Part shown: in pieces, positions 1-9,950 of the stretch
Layout: each line of letters opens with the position of its first letter
How positions within the stretch are numbered: the first letter of the stretch is position 1
DNA from: Nepenthes gracilis
Taxonomy: Eukaryota; Streptophyta; Magnoliopsida; Caryophyllales; Nepenthaceae
NCBI GenBank assembly: GCA_033239525.1
Contig: BSYO01000010.1
Span: 11,435,379-11,499,378, forward strand
Direction: 5' to 3'
DNA length: 64,000 nucleotides
The notes under the pieces: generated by a model
Told to the model about the DNA's origin: nothing
What the model saw: only the letters and a program-made list of their open reading frames with translations
The model's database searches: none
Program-made: the position numbers and the translations under genes

Positions 1-266
1 AGACGGAATCAAACGGTTGAAACGGGGCAATTTGTCAGGATTTTCTGGCTGAAGATTTGAACAGCAAATATGTTAGGCCGTTGCGAGAGAGAAAGAGAGA
101 GAGAGAACCAGACGGGAGAGAGAGAGCCAAACGGTAGAGACGAAGGGGTTTGTTAAGGAATAAGATTCGAGAGTGAAGGAGGGAGATGGGGTGAGGAAAT
201 TATATATTAATTATAATAACATTTATTATTATTATTATTATTATTTTATTATTATTATTATTATTA

Positions 267-322
<56 letters not shown>

Positions 323-340
323 TATTACATAAATATTGTC
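1..340. other. unassigned AT-rich flank with purine-rich stretch
   Basis: No coding signal is visible. The segment has a GAGA-rich purine stretch near 85-135 and then AT-rich DNA. It could be the worn end of an LTR, because the first bases (AGACGGAATCAAAC) recur at 660-673 inside the LTR-like piece that follows. Nothing else could be recognised. Confidence 0.4.
221..323. repeat. (ATT)n microsatellite
   Basis: About 100 bp of TTA/ATT trinucleotides, interrupted by a few extra T residues. A simple repeat of this sort is common in AT-rich plant intergenic DNA. It shares its motif with the (AAT)27 tract at 29005-29085. Confidence 0.95.
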
Positions 341-1081
341 TTATTCTTGTAGACACACTAATATTTTATTCACGTATTCAAGAATTAAGTCTATCCAATT
401 TAATTTATAATTCACCGCCGAAAGTATCTGGATATTACAGTTAGGGTTTGGAGATACCCAACTAAACAAATCGGAGTGCGATTCGAAAAATAAACTATAT
501 ATTTCTTGAGCATTTATCATGGGGTATATATTTTTCATGATTTAGGCGGGTATCGAGATAAAAATACCGGATGAAAAATAAATAAAATTGAGAGAGAGCA
601 AAAAGTGAGTATGAAAACACTTGCCTCAACGCGTACTCTAACTTTTACAACTAGCTCTCAGACGGAATCAAACTCCTCGGCCTCGATCTCTTTCTTCTTA
701 TCTCCTCTCCCTCCCTTTCTCTCTTCCTCCCCATGCTTTCTGTCATCTACAGTGGCCAAACAAACCCCCATCCCCTTTTAAAATGTGAGGCTTTAAAAGT
801 CGGTGGGAACATTCTAGACGCAAGCTCGAGCTCGCGTCGAGTGGACATCGAGTGTGGGCTCACTGCCCAGCCGCGCTCGAGCGTATAGCGAGCGCTGTGC
901 TACTGGATGTTTGTGCTCAAGCCAGCACTCGAGCACACATCGATGCAGTGTTGCTGGGCAGCACTTCAGTGGCAACAGCTAGTTTTCCCCTAATTTTTAC
1001 TTCCGATACTTTTTTTTTCGCATACAATAGACCTAATATTGATTATTATTATATTAATTACCACCTATTTATTATATTTTA
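341..1081 (-). repeat. chromovirus-type LTR fragment (same family as element E)
   Basis: This stretch is collinear with the last 700 bp of the element E LTRs (16720-17300 and 22590-23130). Shared landmarks are a 'gttagggttt' block, a 'cgggtatc..gataa.aatacc' block, a pyrimidine-rich block (685-735), a GC-rich block with several CTCGAGC words (820-970), and a final 'acttccga...attatatta' block. The terminal TTACA is missing, so the piece is cut where element A begins. I see no coding capacity; the short ORF across the GC-rich block is fortuitous. Confidence 0.6.
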
Positions 1082-1930
1082 GGTCTAGAACCTCACATCT
1101 TTGCTTTGTCCGCATCGCCTGGCAGTGCTCCATCTGCCAGGTATCTCTAGTAAGGTGTTATCTAGCTTTCGGCATAGGAGATTTGCATTGTACCACTGGT
1201 AAGGTGTTTAATACCTCCCATATGTCCTCCGAGTAATGTTCTGGATTGTCGGCCACTACTACTCTGACTAGTTGGTCAGCCTTTCAATTCTTAGTTCTCG
1301 AACCCATCAGGGGTCCTCAAGACCACTCCGGTGTCGCTACCAGAATCCGTAGATGATCCGTCTACATTGAGAACCCATTCTAGTTCCTCCCCGTGTAGTC
1401 CTATGTCCTCGGTGGGCTGTTCTTCAAGAATTAGTGATCTCGACAATAAAGTCGGTTAAGGCCTGCCCTTTGATGGCGATCTGGGTTAAAATTCGATGTC
1501 AAACTCACCCAACTCGATTGCCCATTTTACAGTCGTCTAAAAACATTGGGTTTCTGAAGGATATTCTTCAAAGGCTGATCGGTTAGAACAACCACACAAT
1601 GCACCTGGAAATAGGGACTCAGTTTTCAGGCGGAGAAGATAAGTGCCAAGGCTAGCTTTTCCGCACATGGGTAGCGGGTTTCTACGCCGGTCAACGTTTC
1701 ACTCACGTAGTCATTTGGCCATTGAGTGTCGGAGTCCTAATGTACGAGAACGGAGCTGAGAGTTACATTCGACACTATCAAGTAGAGACACAGCTCCTCT
1801 CTGTCCTTGGGTGATGTCAGCAACAGCGGATTGGCCAGTTACTGCTTCAATTCGTTGAAGGTTACCTAGTATTTTGTAGTCCACAGAAATCCATTTGCCT
1901 TTGTCCCCCTAGAGTCTTGAAGAACGGTTG
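1082..1930 (-). pseudogene. element A RNase H region (degenerate)
   Basis: Read on the minus strand with frame jumps, this continues from the RT tail (SRFLAK, then SLPFFKTLRG). It passes through the linker typical of Tat RNase H (ETRYPCAEKLALAL) and reaches WVLNVDGSST at about 1380-1341. That word matches the start of the RNase H fold (W.LNVDGSS), with the first catalytic Asp present. It is followed by GVVLRTPDG. Several stops interrupt it. Sequence past 1240 is weaker and probably belongs to the same domain, which is then cut off at the left edge of the element. Confidence 0.65.
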
Positions 1931-1934
1931 GTAC

Positions 1935-2700
1935 TTATCTCCTGGTCTTGGCCAAGAAACGGGACAAGGCCGTTAATTTTTTCGTTAGCCTTTGGACGTC
2001 TTTAACACTTCGGGGTGGTGTTATGTCTGCAAGGGTCTTGGTCTTCTCCGGGTTTACTTCGATCCTCCAATGGGAGATGACGAACCCCAAAAATTTCCCC
2101 GAGGATACCCCAAAGATGCATTTAGAGGGATTGAGCTTCATCAGATGCGTGCGGAGCACCTCGAAGGATTTAGCCAGATTATGGATATGGTCATTACTGG
2201 CCTTACTTTTGACGAGCATGTCGTTAACGTACACCACCATATTGCGGCGATTTGGTTTTTGAACATCTTGTTCACGAGCCGCTGATAAGTTGCTCCTACT
2301 TTCTTAAGGCCGAAGGGCATTATCCTATAGCAGTAAATACCTTGGTTTGTCATCAACGAAGTGTACTCCTCATCCTTGGGACTCATTCAGATCTGGTTAT
2401 AATCCGAGTATCCATGAAGCTCAGGAGCTTGTGTCCAGATGTCAAGTCCACCAAGAGGTCGATCCTGGGTAAAGGGAAGCTATCTTTCGGACAGGATTTG
2501 TTGATGTCAGTGAAGTTGATGCACATTCGCCATTTCCTATTGCTTTTCTTCACCAAGATGACATTGGAGAGCTAGTCCTGGTATTGGACTTCTCGGATGA
2601 AGCCAGCATCTAGTAGCTTTTTTACTTCCTCCCGAATGGCAATCAACTTTTTCACGAAGTGGTTTCTCCACTTCTACCTAATGGGCTTGCGGCCGGGATC
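1935..2700 (-). pseudogene. element A reverse transcriptase (degenerate)
   Basis: The minus strand encodes recognisable gypsy RT pieces: YRIMPFGLKKVGATYQRLVN at about 2330-2270, then YVNDMLVKS and KCIFGVSSGKFLGF at about 2232-2090. The catalytic YVDD motif reads YVND, so the first catalytic aspartate is Asn (plus 2221-2232). The connection segment PEKTKTLADITPPRSVKDVQ follows. At least one frameshift separates the PFG block from the YVND block. RT activity is almost certainly lost. The assignment is from motifs, not a search. Confidence 0.75.
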
Positions 2701-2729
2701 GAAACTCAGCTTGTGGATCATTACTCTGG

Positions 2730-3380
2730 CTAAAACTCTAGGAATGTTAGCTGGTGTCCATGCGAAGACGTCAGCATTCTGTCGTAAGAACATGACAAGC
2801 TCGTTGCGCAGTTTACGGTGAGTGAGCCCCCGATCCATACGCACCTCTCCGGGTCTTCTAGATTCAGTGAGATTAGATTAGTAGCCTCACCAGACTGCGC
2901 TTGTTGCAGGGTTACTTCGCCACAATGGTTAAGTTCCCCTGGCACTTTTAAGGTGCCACTAGGGGCGATCTGGGACATATAGCATGTCCTCATAGTGATT
3001 TGGTCATCCAACACTTTACCATTATTGCATGCTGTTGGAAACTATATTTTAAGGTGTGGTATTGAGGTGACGGCTCCAAACGTAGTTAGGCACGGGTGGC
3101 CTAGAATGGCATTGTACACGGAGGGTAGATCGATGACCAAGAAGGTGAGCGTGCGGCTTGCCGTTCTTAGATACGTGCCTAGGGTGACCTCCAATTGGAT
3201 TGTCCATTGGACGGTCACTGTTTATTGTCCAAGCCATAGAGTGGGCCTTCAACAGGCTTCAATTGATTCTTTTTTAAACTAAGTTTAAAAAATGCTTTAA
3301 AGTAAAGCAAATCATAAAAAATTTAATTATCAATGAAGACTCATTTCAATTGGTAGTCGACACTACCTTCTGAAACTAGT
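2730..3380 (-). pseudogene. element A protease and PR-RT linker (degenerate)
   Basis: Minus-strand fragments in order are VDYQLK, FIDN, FKLSLKKNQLKPVEGPLYGLDN, IQLEVTLGTYLRTASR and LPSVYNAILGHP. This is the retroviral-type aspartic protease of Tat gypsy elements. The same run is found in element B (58382-58780) and element C (45230-45480). The expected D(S/T)G active site lies in a stretch reading FIDN followed by a stop, so it is not functional. The tail (2730-3014) is the hydrophilic linker before RT. Confidence 0.65.
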
Positions 3381-3539
3381 GCAGATACAATGAGGGGATT
3401 AGCATGGGGGAAGATTACATGGCTCAAGTCATCATTGCTAAAGCTAGTAACATTATCTTCTGTGCGCTGCTTCTTCCTTTGTCCTCCTATTTTGGAGGCC
3501 GGAGCAGGGGGAGCCGCAGTGAGCCCCCTGCTGAACGCT

Positions 3540-3723
3540 CTCCTAGTAGGCGTAGATGATCTCCAGCATCCTATTTATTTTGCTCATGTTCTCCGTCAGG
3601 TTCTGAAAAAATGCTCTGGCACGCCGTTGACCACCCTATTGACCTGGGCACCAATTGCGTGGCCTTGGTCGGGTGAGGTTACGTCTTTAATGGGCTCGCT
3701 CGCTTGTACTCTTGTGTTCACCA
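3540..3723 (-). pseudogene. element A gag N-terminus (truncated)
   Basis: The ATG at 3723-3721 opens MVNTRVQASEPIKDVTSPDQ, and later NMSKINRML. This matches the start of gag in element C (MVNTRAQASIPAREAASPNH, then MNKMSKML) and in element B (MVNTQAQANS). Downstream, the coding passes within about 150 bp into protease-proximal sequence. The main gag domain and the zinc knuckle are therefore deleted. The start lies about 80 bp after the primer site, the same layout as in B and C. Confidence 0.6.
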
Positions 3724-3801
3724 TATTGGCTGATAGACAGAAAAGCTGAGAGAGTGAGATCGTGTGAAGTCACTTAGGAAAGCAGTTGGCTTTTTTTAAA
3801 A

Positions 3802-3820
3802 TTTTCACAGACGACGCCAA
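3802..3820 (-). promoter_or_regulatory. element A primer-binding site
   Basis: The minus strand reads TTGGCGTCGTCTGTG directly after the LTR end (..ATATCA). It differs by one base from the TTGGCGCCGTCTG sites of elements B and C. This fixes the LTR/internal boundary at 3820/3821 and the direction of the element. Confidence 0.7.
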
Positions 3821-4057
3821 TGATATGTCATATATCATTGATTGCCTTCCTTCTTTGTTCTTATAATCGTTAGAGTTAGCAGCAAACAATGAGAGGATCT
3901 TAGCCCATTCCTTTAGAGATACGCGTTGGATCTGTTGAATCGCCTTCTATGAGGAGTGCGAAATCAGGGGAGAAGACCGTTGCCGATTGTGGACAGACAC
4001 GTGGGCCAAGTTGGGCTTGGGCCGCGTTAAGCTTAGTCTTCAAGTGGTCAAGATTCT

Positions 4058-4077
4058 GGTCAACAGAAGTGTTGACC
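4058..4077. promoter_or_regulatory. inverted W-box pair (GGTCAACA..TGTTGACC)
   Basis: Perfect 8-bp inverted arms with a 4-base loop. TTGACC/GGTCAA is the W-box core bound by plant WRKY factors. Binding is inference; the palindrome is seen directly. Confidence 0.6.
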
Positions 4078-4127
4078 GTCTTGAAAGTTGGCCATCCTTA
4101 TTTCTCCGTCTGCTTTGGCTTTCAACC

Positions 4128-4148
4128 GGTCAACGCGGGGCGTTGACC
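4128..4148. promoter_or_regulatory. inverted W-box pair (GGTCAACGC..GCGTTGACC)
   Basis: Perfect 9-bp inverted arms separated by GGG. It lies 70 bp from the first pair in the same proposed LTR. The same arms recur in the LTR of element C at 42607-42625. Confidence 0.6.
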
Positions 4149-4229
4149 GTCCTAGCATAAATGGGCCACGGCGATTTTGAGCTGTCACTCCTTTTTGGGC
4201 CAACTTATTACTGACATACCCATCAAACA

Positions 4230-4590
4230 TAATTTAATATTATATAGGAGTCATATAATTGTGGATGATATTTAATTTGAATGTGAAATCTAATAAATAA
4301 AATAAAATCCAATTTCATTAGTATTTAATTAAGTTTTGTTTTGGTCAGCACATGAAATCTACTTAATTAAAATTTTAAAATAATAGAAAATTATAGCGTG
4401 CCTTTTACAATACCTGTGGGTTCTGAATTTTTGTGGCCCCGAAATTACGGCCATCCTAAAACATTTATATTATAACCGAGGCTGACAAATTAAAATAGAT
4501 AGTGTTATAAGATTCAATATTTTTTAGATCTTTATTTTAATAAGATATCTAATATATTTATTTATTTTTATATAAATATAATAGTGATGG
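4230..4590. other. AT-rich flank containing first copy of a diverged direct repeat
   Basis: Very AT-rich with no coding signal. Bases 4285-4410 share landmarks in the same order with 4974-5185. These are GAAATCTAATAAATAAAATA, then AGTATTTAATTAAGTTTTG, then AAAATTTTAAAAT, then CTTTTACAAT. The rest of the stretch holds nothing I could identify. Confidence 0.5.
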
Positions 4591-5709
4591 AGATACACCA
4601 ATAATTTAGCTTCGCCAAAGAAAGGTCAATGAAAACCGTCTCAAACGTTTCTAACGCTTTCAGTGTAAGAAGATGGGCCCAAAAACTAAAAGGCCCAAGG
4701 ACGGTCAACGTTGGCGTTGACCGTCCAGGCGGCCAACTTGCTCACGAACGGTCACTCGGCGTTGTCCAATGGAGAGGCTTTGCAACAGCCGATGAGCCTA
4801 TTCCATTCTCGCCCACGTCACATCAATCCTTTTTCTCCACGGCGGCGACCAACAAGCCGATTACTGACGTTGACCGTCCTACCCATCCCAAACGAGGCCC
4901 TTAATATTGGGCCTGACTCACCTGGGCCCATAACCCAAATGGAGGCCAACGACGGATTTAATTTGGGCGGCTTGAAATCTAATAAATAAAATAAAATCAC
5001 ATCAAGCCCCGAAAAGCCTTTCTAACAAGTATTTAATTAAGTTTTGTTTTGGACCAGCCACGATCCTCCAAATCTACTTCCCACGATCTCAAAATTTTAA
5101 AATCAAATAAGGATTATCCTTCCAACTCCTTGCCCGCCCAAGGAACCTTAACCAGAAGGAAGGAAGTCTTTTACAATCTTCCACAATTGGGCCTGTAACG
5201 GTTCTCACCCTTCCAAAGAAGGAGGATCGCTGCATAAAGAGGCCCCGTCCACCATCCAGGCACGCTTTTGAACGCTTTGCATACGGCCATCCAAGCTTTG
5301 ATTTTTCTTTTCAAGCTAAGACAGACAAAAACCCTAAGTGCTAGAAATAAGCTCTGGTTCCCGCAGCCAAACTTTCAAACACAATCCAACTCCAAGGCAA
5401 CGAACGGGTCTTTACACACGTTCTCTTCTTCCTTCCCACCATCCAGATAAAAAGGACTTGCTAGTGTTTTCTTTCACCATTGCTTTCATTCGCTTTTTCC
5501 TTCCATCAAGGTCAAGCCATCTTTAGTTTTATTACATCCCGCCGTGCTAATATCTCTCGTTTGTTTATTGGTGTTTTTATATAAATATTCAAACCATCCC
5601 GAGAATCCGAATAAAAGACGCATCAAATAGTATAAATAAACAGATAAGCTTTGTACCGTATAAAAATAAATAAAAAAATATTCTCAAATATTTCCCATCA
5701 AAATATACA
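4591..5709 (+). repeat. Tat-like LTR fragment or solo LTR (unresolved)
   Basis: The stretch has the look of the element C LTR: repeated GGCCCAA words, a GTTGACCGTCC motif (about 4722 and 4875), and a TATA-like CATAAAG at 5233-5239 followed by a pyrimidine-rich leader. Short ORFs here overlap in several frames and look fortuitous. No primer site follows; the sequence runs into the LTR of element G at 5710. It contains the second copy (4974-5185) of the direct repeat seen at 4285-4410. Confidence 0.4.
4703..4722. promoter_or_regulatory. inverted W-box pair (GGTCAACG..CGTTGACC)
   Basis: Perfect inverted arms, 10 bp if the flanking AC/GT pairs are counted (4701-4724), with loop TTGG. Third example of this motif in 650 bp. 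Confidence 0.6.
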
Positions 5710-7044
5710 TGGTTGACAAGGTTCGGTACTATAGGTCCGCCCAAAATCTGGATTGTAGTGGATTAGTGACCCATCAGGGATTCCGCTAAGCATAGTGTAT
5801 AGATCTATGCAGTGCGACCCGAGTCCACCCAGCGAAGTTTGAACCCTCGAGGACGAACCCTCGAGTTCACCCCACAAGTGTAGCCGAACAGTGCCCACTC
5901 TAAGGCTCTAGCTCATCAACCGATAAGTGGTACATCAACGCACAAATACGTAGGCAATATTTTCCATAATCGTCCTGATTAGCTCAACAAATATTCTTAA
6001 AATATTCTACCCAAGATTACGCCCTCCAAGATAGCTGTCACGATTCAGCAAATCATCCCAAAAAAGGTAGTCACCATACGATGAACCCCATGATCATCCT
6101 AACAAATGAAAGAACGCTGGCAAACAACCATAGTTACCATAAGAAGCACCCGCGATCATCGGGACTACTCAACAAATTGGTGCAAATAATTATCACCAAC
6201 TGTGAGGCACAATGAAGGTTGACCCGACTCCAATACTTTAAATACCCCCTCATCCCTGTAGGAAAAAATGGGGCTTTTCTCTTTCTAACTAAGTAGGAGT
6301 TAATTCCATAAAAACGGCGAGAATCACGTCCAAACATTCACAGCATTACTCTCCTTTCTTTTCTTATTTCACTTGAGGGCTACTTCGTGATAGATACGTC
6401 CCCAACTTTCAAAGCAACACTCCAAGTTAGACTTGTAATTATGCAAGCATTGTGCCGGCTCCGAATTCACACACTACTTGACCGGTGAAATCAATTCATG
6501 TAGCAAGGTAAGGAAACCCATCCACTAGCAGCCGCAGAAGAGTATAACGAGCGCCCTCGTCGGAGCTTAGTCATCCATCTCAAAGCTGCTCTCTAATCAA
6601 GTGCACCACAGGAGCCCAATCCTCTATCACCAAGCCGCTCCTCGGCCGAGCGTACTATCAAAGGCCAATCCTCTATCACCAAGCCATGCCTCTGCTAAGA
6701 GTACTGTTGGAGCCTAATCTTCTATCTCAAAACCGCTCCCCAATCGAGCGTACCATCGGGGCTTAGTCCTCCGCGTACACTCAATCCCCTAAATGCATGC
6801 ATCTACGTATTATTTTTTGCACATCCTCTTATCTTTCTATTCGTTTAAGAAAGAATTTTGACTTGAACGCCGAAAAATATACGAAGGAGCGAGTTTTTGC
6901 TATCCTCAAACCTCTTATTTGATAGTTGTAATGTGCATGATCTAGGTTCAAAGTCACAAGGACTAGACCCACTTCAACTCGACCTCTTAGGAATATCAAG
7001 TGGCTCCGTAACTCATTCAATAATTTAAATCTAAGAATACATCA
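5710..7044 (+). repeat. element G 5' LTR
   Basis: Starts TGGTTGACAAGG and ends ..ATACATCA next to the primer site. It is collinear with 10754-12420; shared blocks include CTCTAAGGCTCTAGCTCATC (5901 area versus 10940 area) and the TATA region. A minisatellite of about four 49-bp units lies at 6563-6770. The TATA position reads TTTAAATA (about 6238), against TATAAATA in the 3' copy. Confidence 0.8.
6563..6770. repeat. 49-bp minisatellite in G 5' LTR (about 4 units)
   Basis: Units run approximately GAGC(C/T)(C/T)AATC-CTCTATC-(T/A)CAAAGCCGCTCC-GAGCG-ACCATCG. Four imperfect units are followed by a partial unit. The 3' LTR carries about eleven (11603-12150). Confidence 0.85.
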
Positions 7045-7062
7045 TTAGTGCCGTCTGTGAGA
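7045..7062 (+). promoter_or_regulatory. element G primer-binding site
   Basis: TTAGTGCCGTCTGTGAG follows the LTR end ATACATCA. Two mismatches separate it from the TTGGCGCCGTCTG site of element C. It sets the plus orientation. Confidence 0.7.
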
Positions 7063-7109
7063 ATCGACTGAAAAGTTTGACCACATTTCTACAAGAGTAG
7101 ATATAGCTA

Positions 7110-7330
7110 ATGTCAAGGCATGAGCTAGCACACCCGCTGTAGATGTTAACTCCCGTTGTAATGACCTCTCTGTGAGTAGTCACGAGGACGAACACTTGGC
7201 CCCTGAGGTGTAGGCGCTCGTCACCTAAAGATAAGCCGTGTCTTCAGCAGCTCTAGACCATTAGTACCCTCATGAAGGTGTAATATTAGTGGCTTCGCTC
7301 TCCAACTGCCAAACCTTAGTGTCTAGAAGG
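7110..7330 (+). pseudogene. element G gag N-terminal remnant
   Basis: The ATG at 7110 opens MSRHELAHPL and then a stop. The underlying DNA aligns with the gag start of element C (a related ATG..GCTCAAGCTAGCA..CCCGCT run). It lies about 65 bp after the primer site, as in B and C. Stops and frame changes appear at once and no Retrotrans_gag domain follows. It is a dead remnant. Confidence 0.45.
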
Positions 7331-8709
7331 AGGAATCATGGAGAAAGACAGCCTCCCCAGAAGATCCATTGACCTGACAACCTTAGGGTCCGAGCGATCA
7401 AGGGCAATAGGGCCTAGCCACAACCAGAGGTCGACTGAGTTAGGAGATGTGAAATGAAAGCCTGGAGCAGCGTGATCGATACCGCTCCCACGACGATAGA
7501 AGGCCCCCTGTCGAGGAGAAGCTTCATATAGCGCCAATAGGCACTTCACCAACCTAGCCAGATCACCATTCTTGGTGAAGGACCGTTCATCACCATCTCC
7601 TCACAGGAGTAGGAACCGAGTTTGGAGCCCCACAACAAAAGTTCCAATCCGATACTCCACTTGGATTACTTCTGCTTTTTCGGGCCTTCGGAGCCTCATG
7701 GATCCCCAACGCGATGTAGGCAGCAAGCTGCACGCCCTCCAGGGCAACAAAGTCCTCGGCCACCCGTAAGTAGTGTTTCATACTAGAAGATGTTGTCAGC
7801 ATGCCAAGCGACATCCCCCCTTAGTACTTGTGATTTGCATGTCGGCAATGAAAGGCTGACATCCAAATCATGCAGCCAGTTCAATGCAATAAACCCAATC
7901 CTTCGGAGTGTAGAGGCTACAAGTATTAGACCGTTGGGCAAAGCGATCAGTCTCTCTTTTGTCAGAGACTATTCCTAGCCTCGATGACCCTTCGAAGCAA
8001 GGCATACATGCTACGCACCTGGAGCAGAAAGCTAGTCCATGGGCCCAGGGCGCCCTCCACCCCAGAAGGTGCAATCGACGATTTCCTGCCAAGCATAGGT
8101 AAATCAAGTGTATCCATGCGAGTTGTTTGAGTGTTATAAATACGTTTATTTGCTTGTTCCATTCATCATGAAAATCATATGATGCCTATATATTTTCATT
8201 AATTCAAAGACCTAAATTGCTCCTAAATCGGGTGAACTTCTTCACCCGTACATCAACCGGCAGTGACGCGTTCTAAAAAACCTCGGTTCTAGCAACCATG
8301 CAATCCGTACGAGGTTGAATTTTGAACCTTGGTTCCAACATCCAACCAGCCCAGACAAGGTTGAATATAATAGCCTGGGGGGCTCACAAACCAAGAGACA
8401 GCTTCCCCGTCAAATGGCTATTAAAATCTTACGAGGTTTTCAGCATGCGTGCGACAATTTCCTATAGTAGGGACAAGAACCATCCGTCAACAATGGTCAG
8501 CAGACTAAGACCTGACATGTGAAAGCTATGATGTCCTCTAACAGGTTGGAGCACCAATGGTTACATGCAAGCGACGGCCTAGACTTTGCTAGAGCTCAGT
8601 GACCATGGCCATGAAATCCAGTCGGCCCCTATGAGGCTCACCAATATACATACCACAATATCCTTTCACAGAAAAGAACACAAACGGACAAACGTATTTG
8701 ATCAAGCCT
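7331..8709. other. element G interior, no recognisable domain
   Basis: About 1.4 kb of mid-GC DNA with many short ORFs on both strands, none longer than about 80 codons and none with motifs I recognise. By position it should have held gag and pol. It may be rearranged non-coding interior of a non-autonomous derivative. Confidence 0.4.
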
Positions 8710-8930
8710 GGCAACGATAGCTGCAAGGTTTAGCCGGTGATCCTAGTCTAATTTAGTGCCACAACCTCGTCATCAGGAGTGAGCACAATTGGGCAGCCAC
8801 ATCCATCTAAGCTCGACAATGATAACTATAAGGCTTAGTCGACAATCATATTTTCTCAGTGCCATAATCTCCTTACAGGAGCAAGTACAATTAGATAGAT
8901 ATATCAAAGCAAAAATCGGCGATGACCGCA
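8710..8930. repeat. tandem repeat of about 103 bp (2 copies plus a partial)
   Basis: The unit starting GGCAACGATAGCTGCAAGG (8710) recurs as CGACAATGATAACTATAAGG (about 8813). Both then carry TTAGTGCCA-AA-CTC and CAGGAG--AG-ACAATT. A third start (GGCGATGACCGCAACAG) is seen near 8918. By position it matches the 84-bp tandem repeat of element B at 54718-54910. Confidence 0.65.
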
Positions 8931-9076
8931 ACAGTGCATAGTCAAGAAGGCAAAGCCAGTGTTGAATGAAGACAAATCAAAGATATCTGAACAAAGATTG
9001 AAACAATCATGTTTGTTCATTAAAGATCCAAAATGTACAATTAGGGCATCTAAATGCCTACCAAAGTACAAAGAGT

Positions 9077-9950
9077 TGCCTATGCCAACTGCTAAGATGA
9101 TTATCCTAGGGATGGGGGCCCCCCGGTGTGCGTGGTGCAGGCCCCCCTCCTATCTCTGGGTAGGCCATCGGGTCAAAGCTCTCCTTCAAGCTAAGCGTTC
9201 TCATTCCAAAGAGTGGCGAGTTGCTGTCGCATTTCATGAAGCTTGTCCTCGAATAGAGCTATCTAATTCAGAGTTTGAGCATTCACCTCTGAGAGCTCTT
9301 GAGATTTTTTCTCAGACTTAGACAGTTTCTAATTGAGATAGGCCACCTGCTCTTCCCTCCACAAAGCTTTGGCGATAGCAGCATTCATTTAGCATTCTGC
9401 ATCCTCCAGCACAACGAGATCTATGCGTACCTGAGATAGTCGTTGAATTTCAGCATTCCTCCAATGCAGTGCCCTCTCCACCACTCTAAGAGCTTCCTAA
9501 ACCTACCAAATAACAAGTGACAATTAGTCAAAAATGGTAACAAGAAGGGTTCCTCCAAGGAATGCAAAGTGCTGCCTACACCTACAACTCAAATGATCAA
9601 TTATCCCAAGGAGGGAAGCCCCGCCGGTGAGTGTGGTGAAGGCCTCCCTTCTATTTTCGGGAGATCAACTAAGTCATATTAGCATTAAACTCCAGTACTC
9701 CTTAAATCAAAGGTGCCAACAGAAAAGTCCAAATTGGCAAACTTCCCCCGGATAGAGCCAAGCCCTCCGCCTCTTCGGGCACAATTACTCTAAAATTTAA
9801 CTACTCGTTGGTCGGCATCCTAAAGTGCATCCTTGTAGTAAGGTGATCCTATCCAAAGCTCAAGATCTTTCATCTATGAGCTCTTGGATCTCACTTAAGA
9901 CTTAGACATCTCATGGTCAAAGTCGGCGGCTAGCACTTGACTCTATGGAA
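9077..9950 (-). pseudogene. element G antisense coiled-coil ORF remnant with internal duplication
   Basis: On the minus strand, about 9500-9230 reads VERALHWRNAEIQRLSQV, then a leucine/lysine/glutamate-rich run ending KLSKSEKKSQEL. A second block near 9940-9860 reads similarly (LAADFDHEMSKS...LMKDLELW). The DNA at 9077 is repeated 496 bp later at 9573, so the coiled-coil part was duplicated in tandem with later indels. Opposite orientation to the element and heptad-like composition match the C-terminal part of the antisense ORF of element B. The domain itself is not preserved. Confidence 0.45.

Larger units (their letters stand above)
1082..4229 (-). mobile_element. element A: decayed Tat-like Ty3/gypsy retrotransposon
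   Basis: A minus-strand gypsy remnant reads, right to left: LTR, primer site, gag start, protease, reverse transcriptase, RNase H. Its protease and RT are clearly the same family as elements B and C in this window. They share the words DYQLK, GPLYGLDN and YNAILG, in the same order. Most of gag is deleted, and integrase plus the 3' LTR are missing at the left, where the sequence meets an unrelated LTR fragment near 1081. Frameshifts and stops occur in every domain, so it is not autonomous. Confidence 0.75.
3821..4229 (-). repeat. element A 5' LTR (proposed limits)
   Basis: On the minus strand the proposed LTR starts TGTTTGATGG (4229 downward) and ends ATATCA at 3821, next to the primer site. 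At about 409 bp it is short. It holds two inverted repeats built from GGTCAAC/GTTGACC (4058-4077 and 4128-4148). The right limit is inferred only from the TG start and cannot be checked, because the partner LTR is missing. Confidence 0.5.

Noticed and set aside
852..1082. 76-codon plus-strand ORF
   Set aside because: It covers the GC-rich block of a chromovirus LTR fragment and has no counterpart in the other LTRs of the family.
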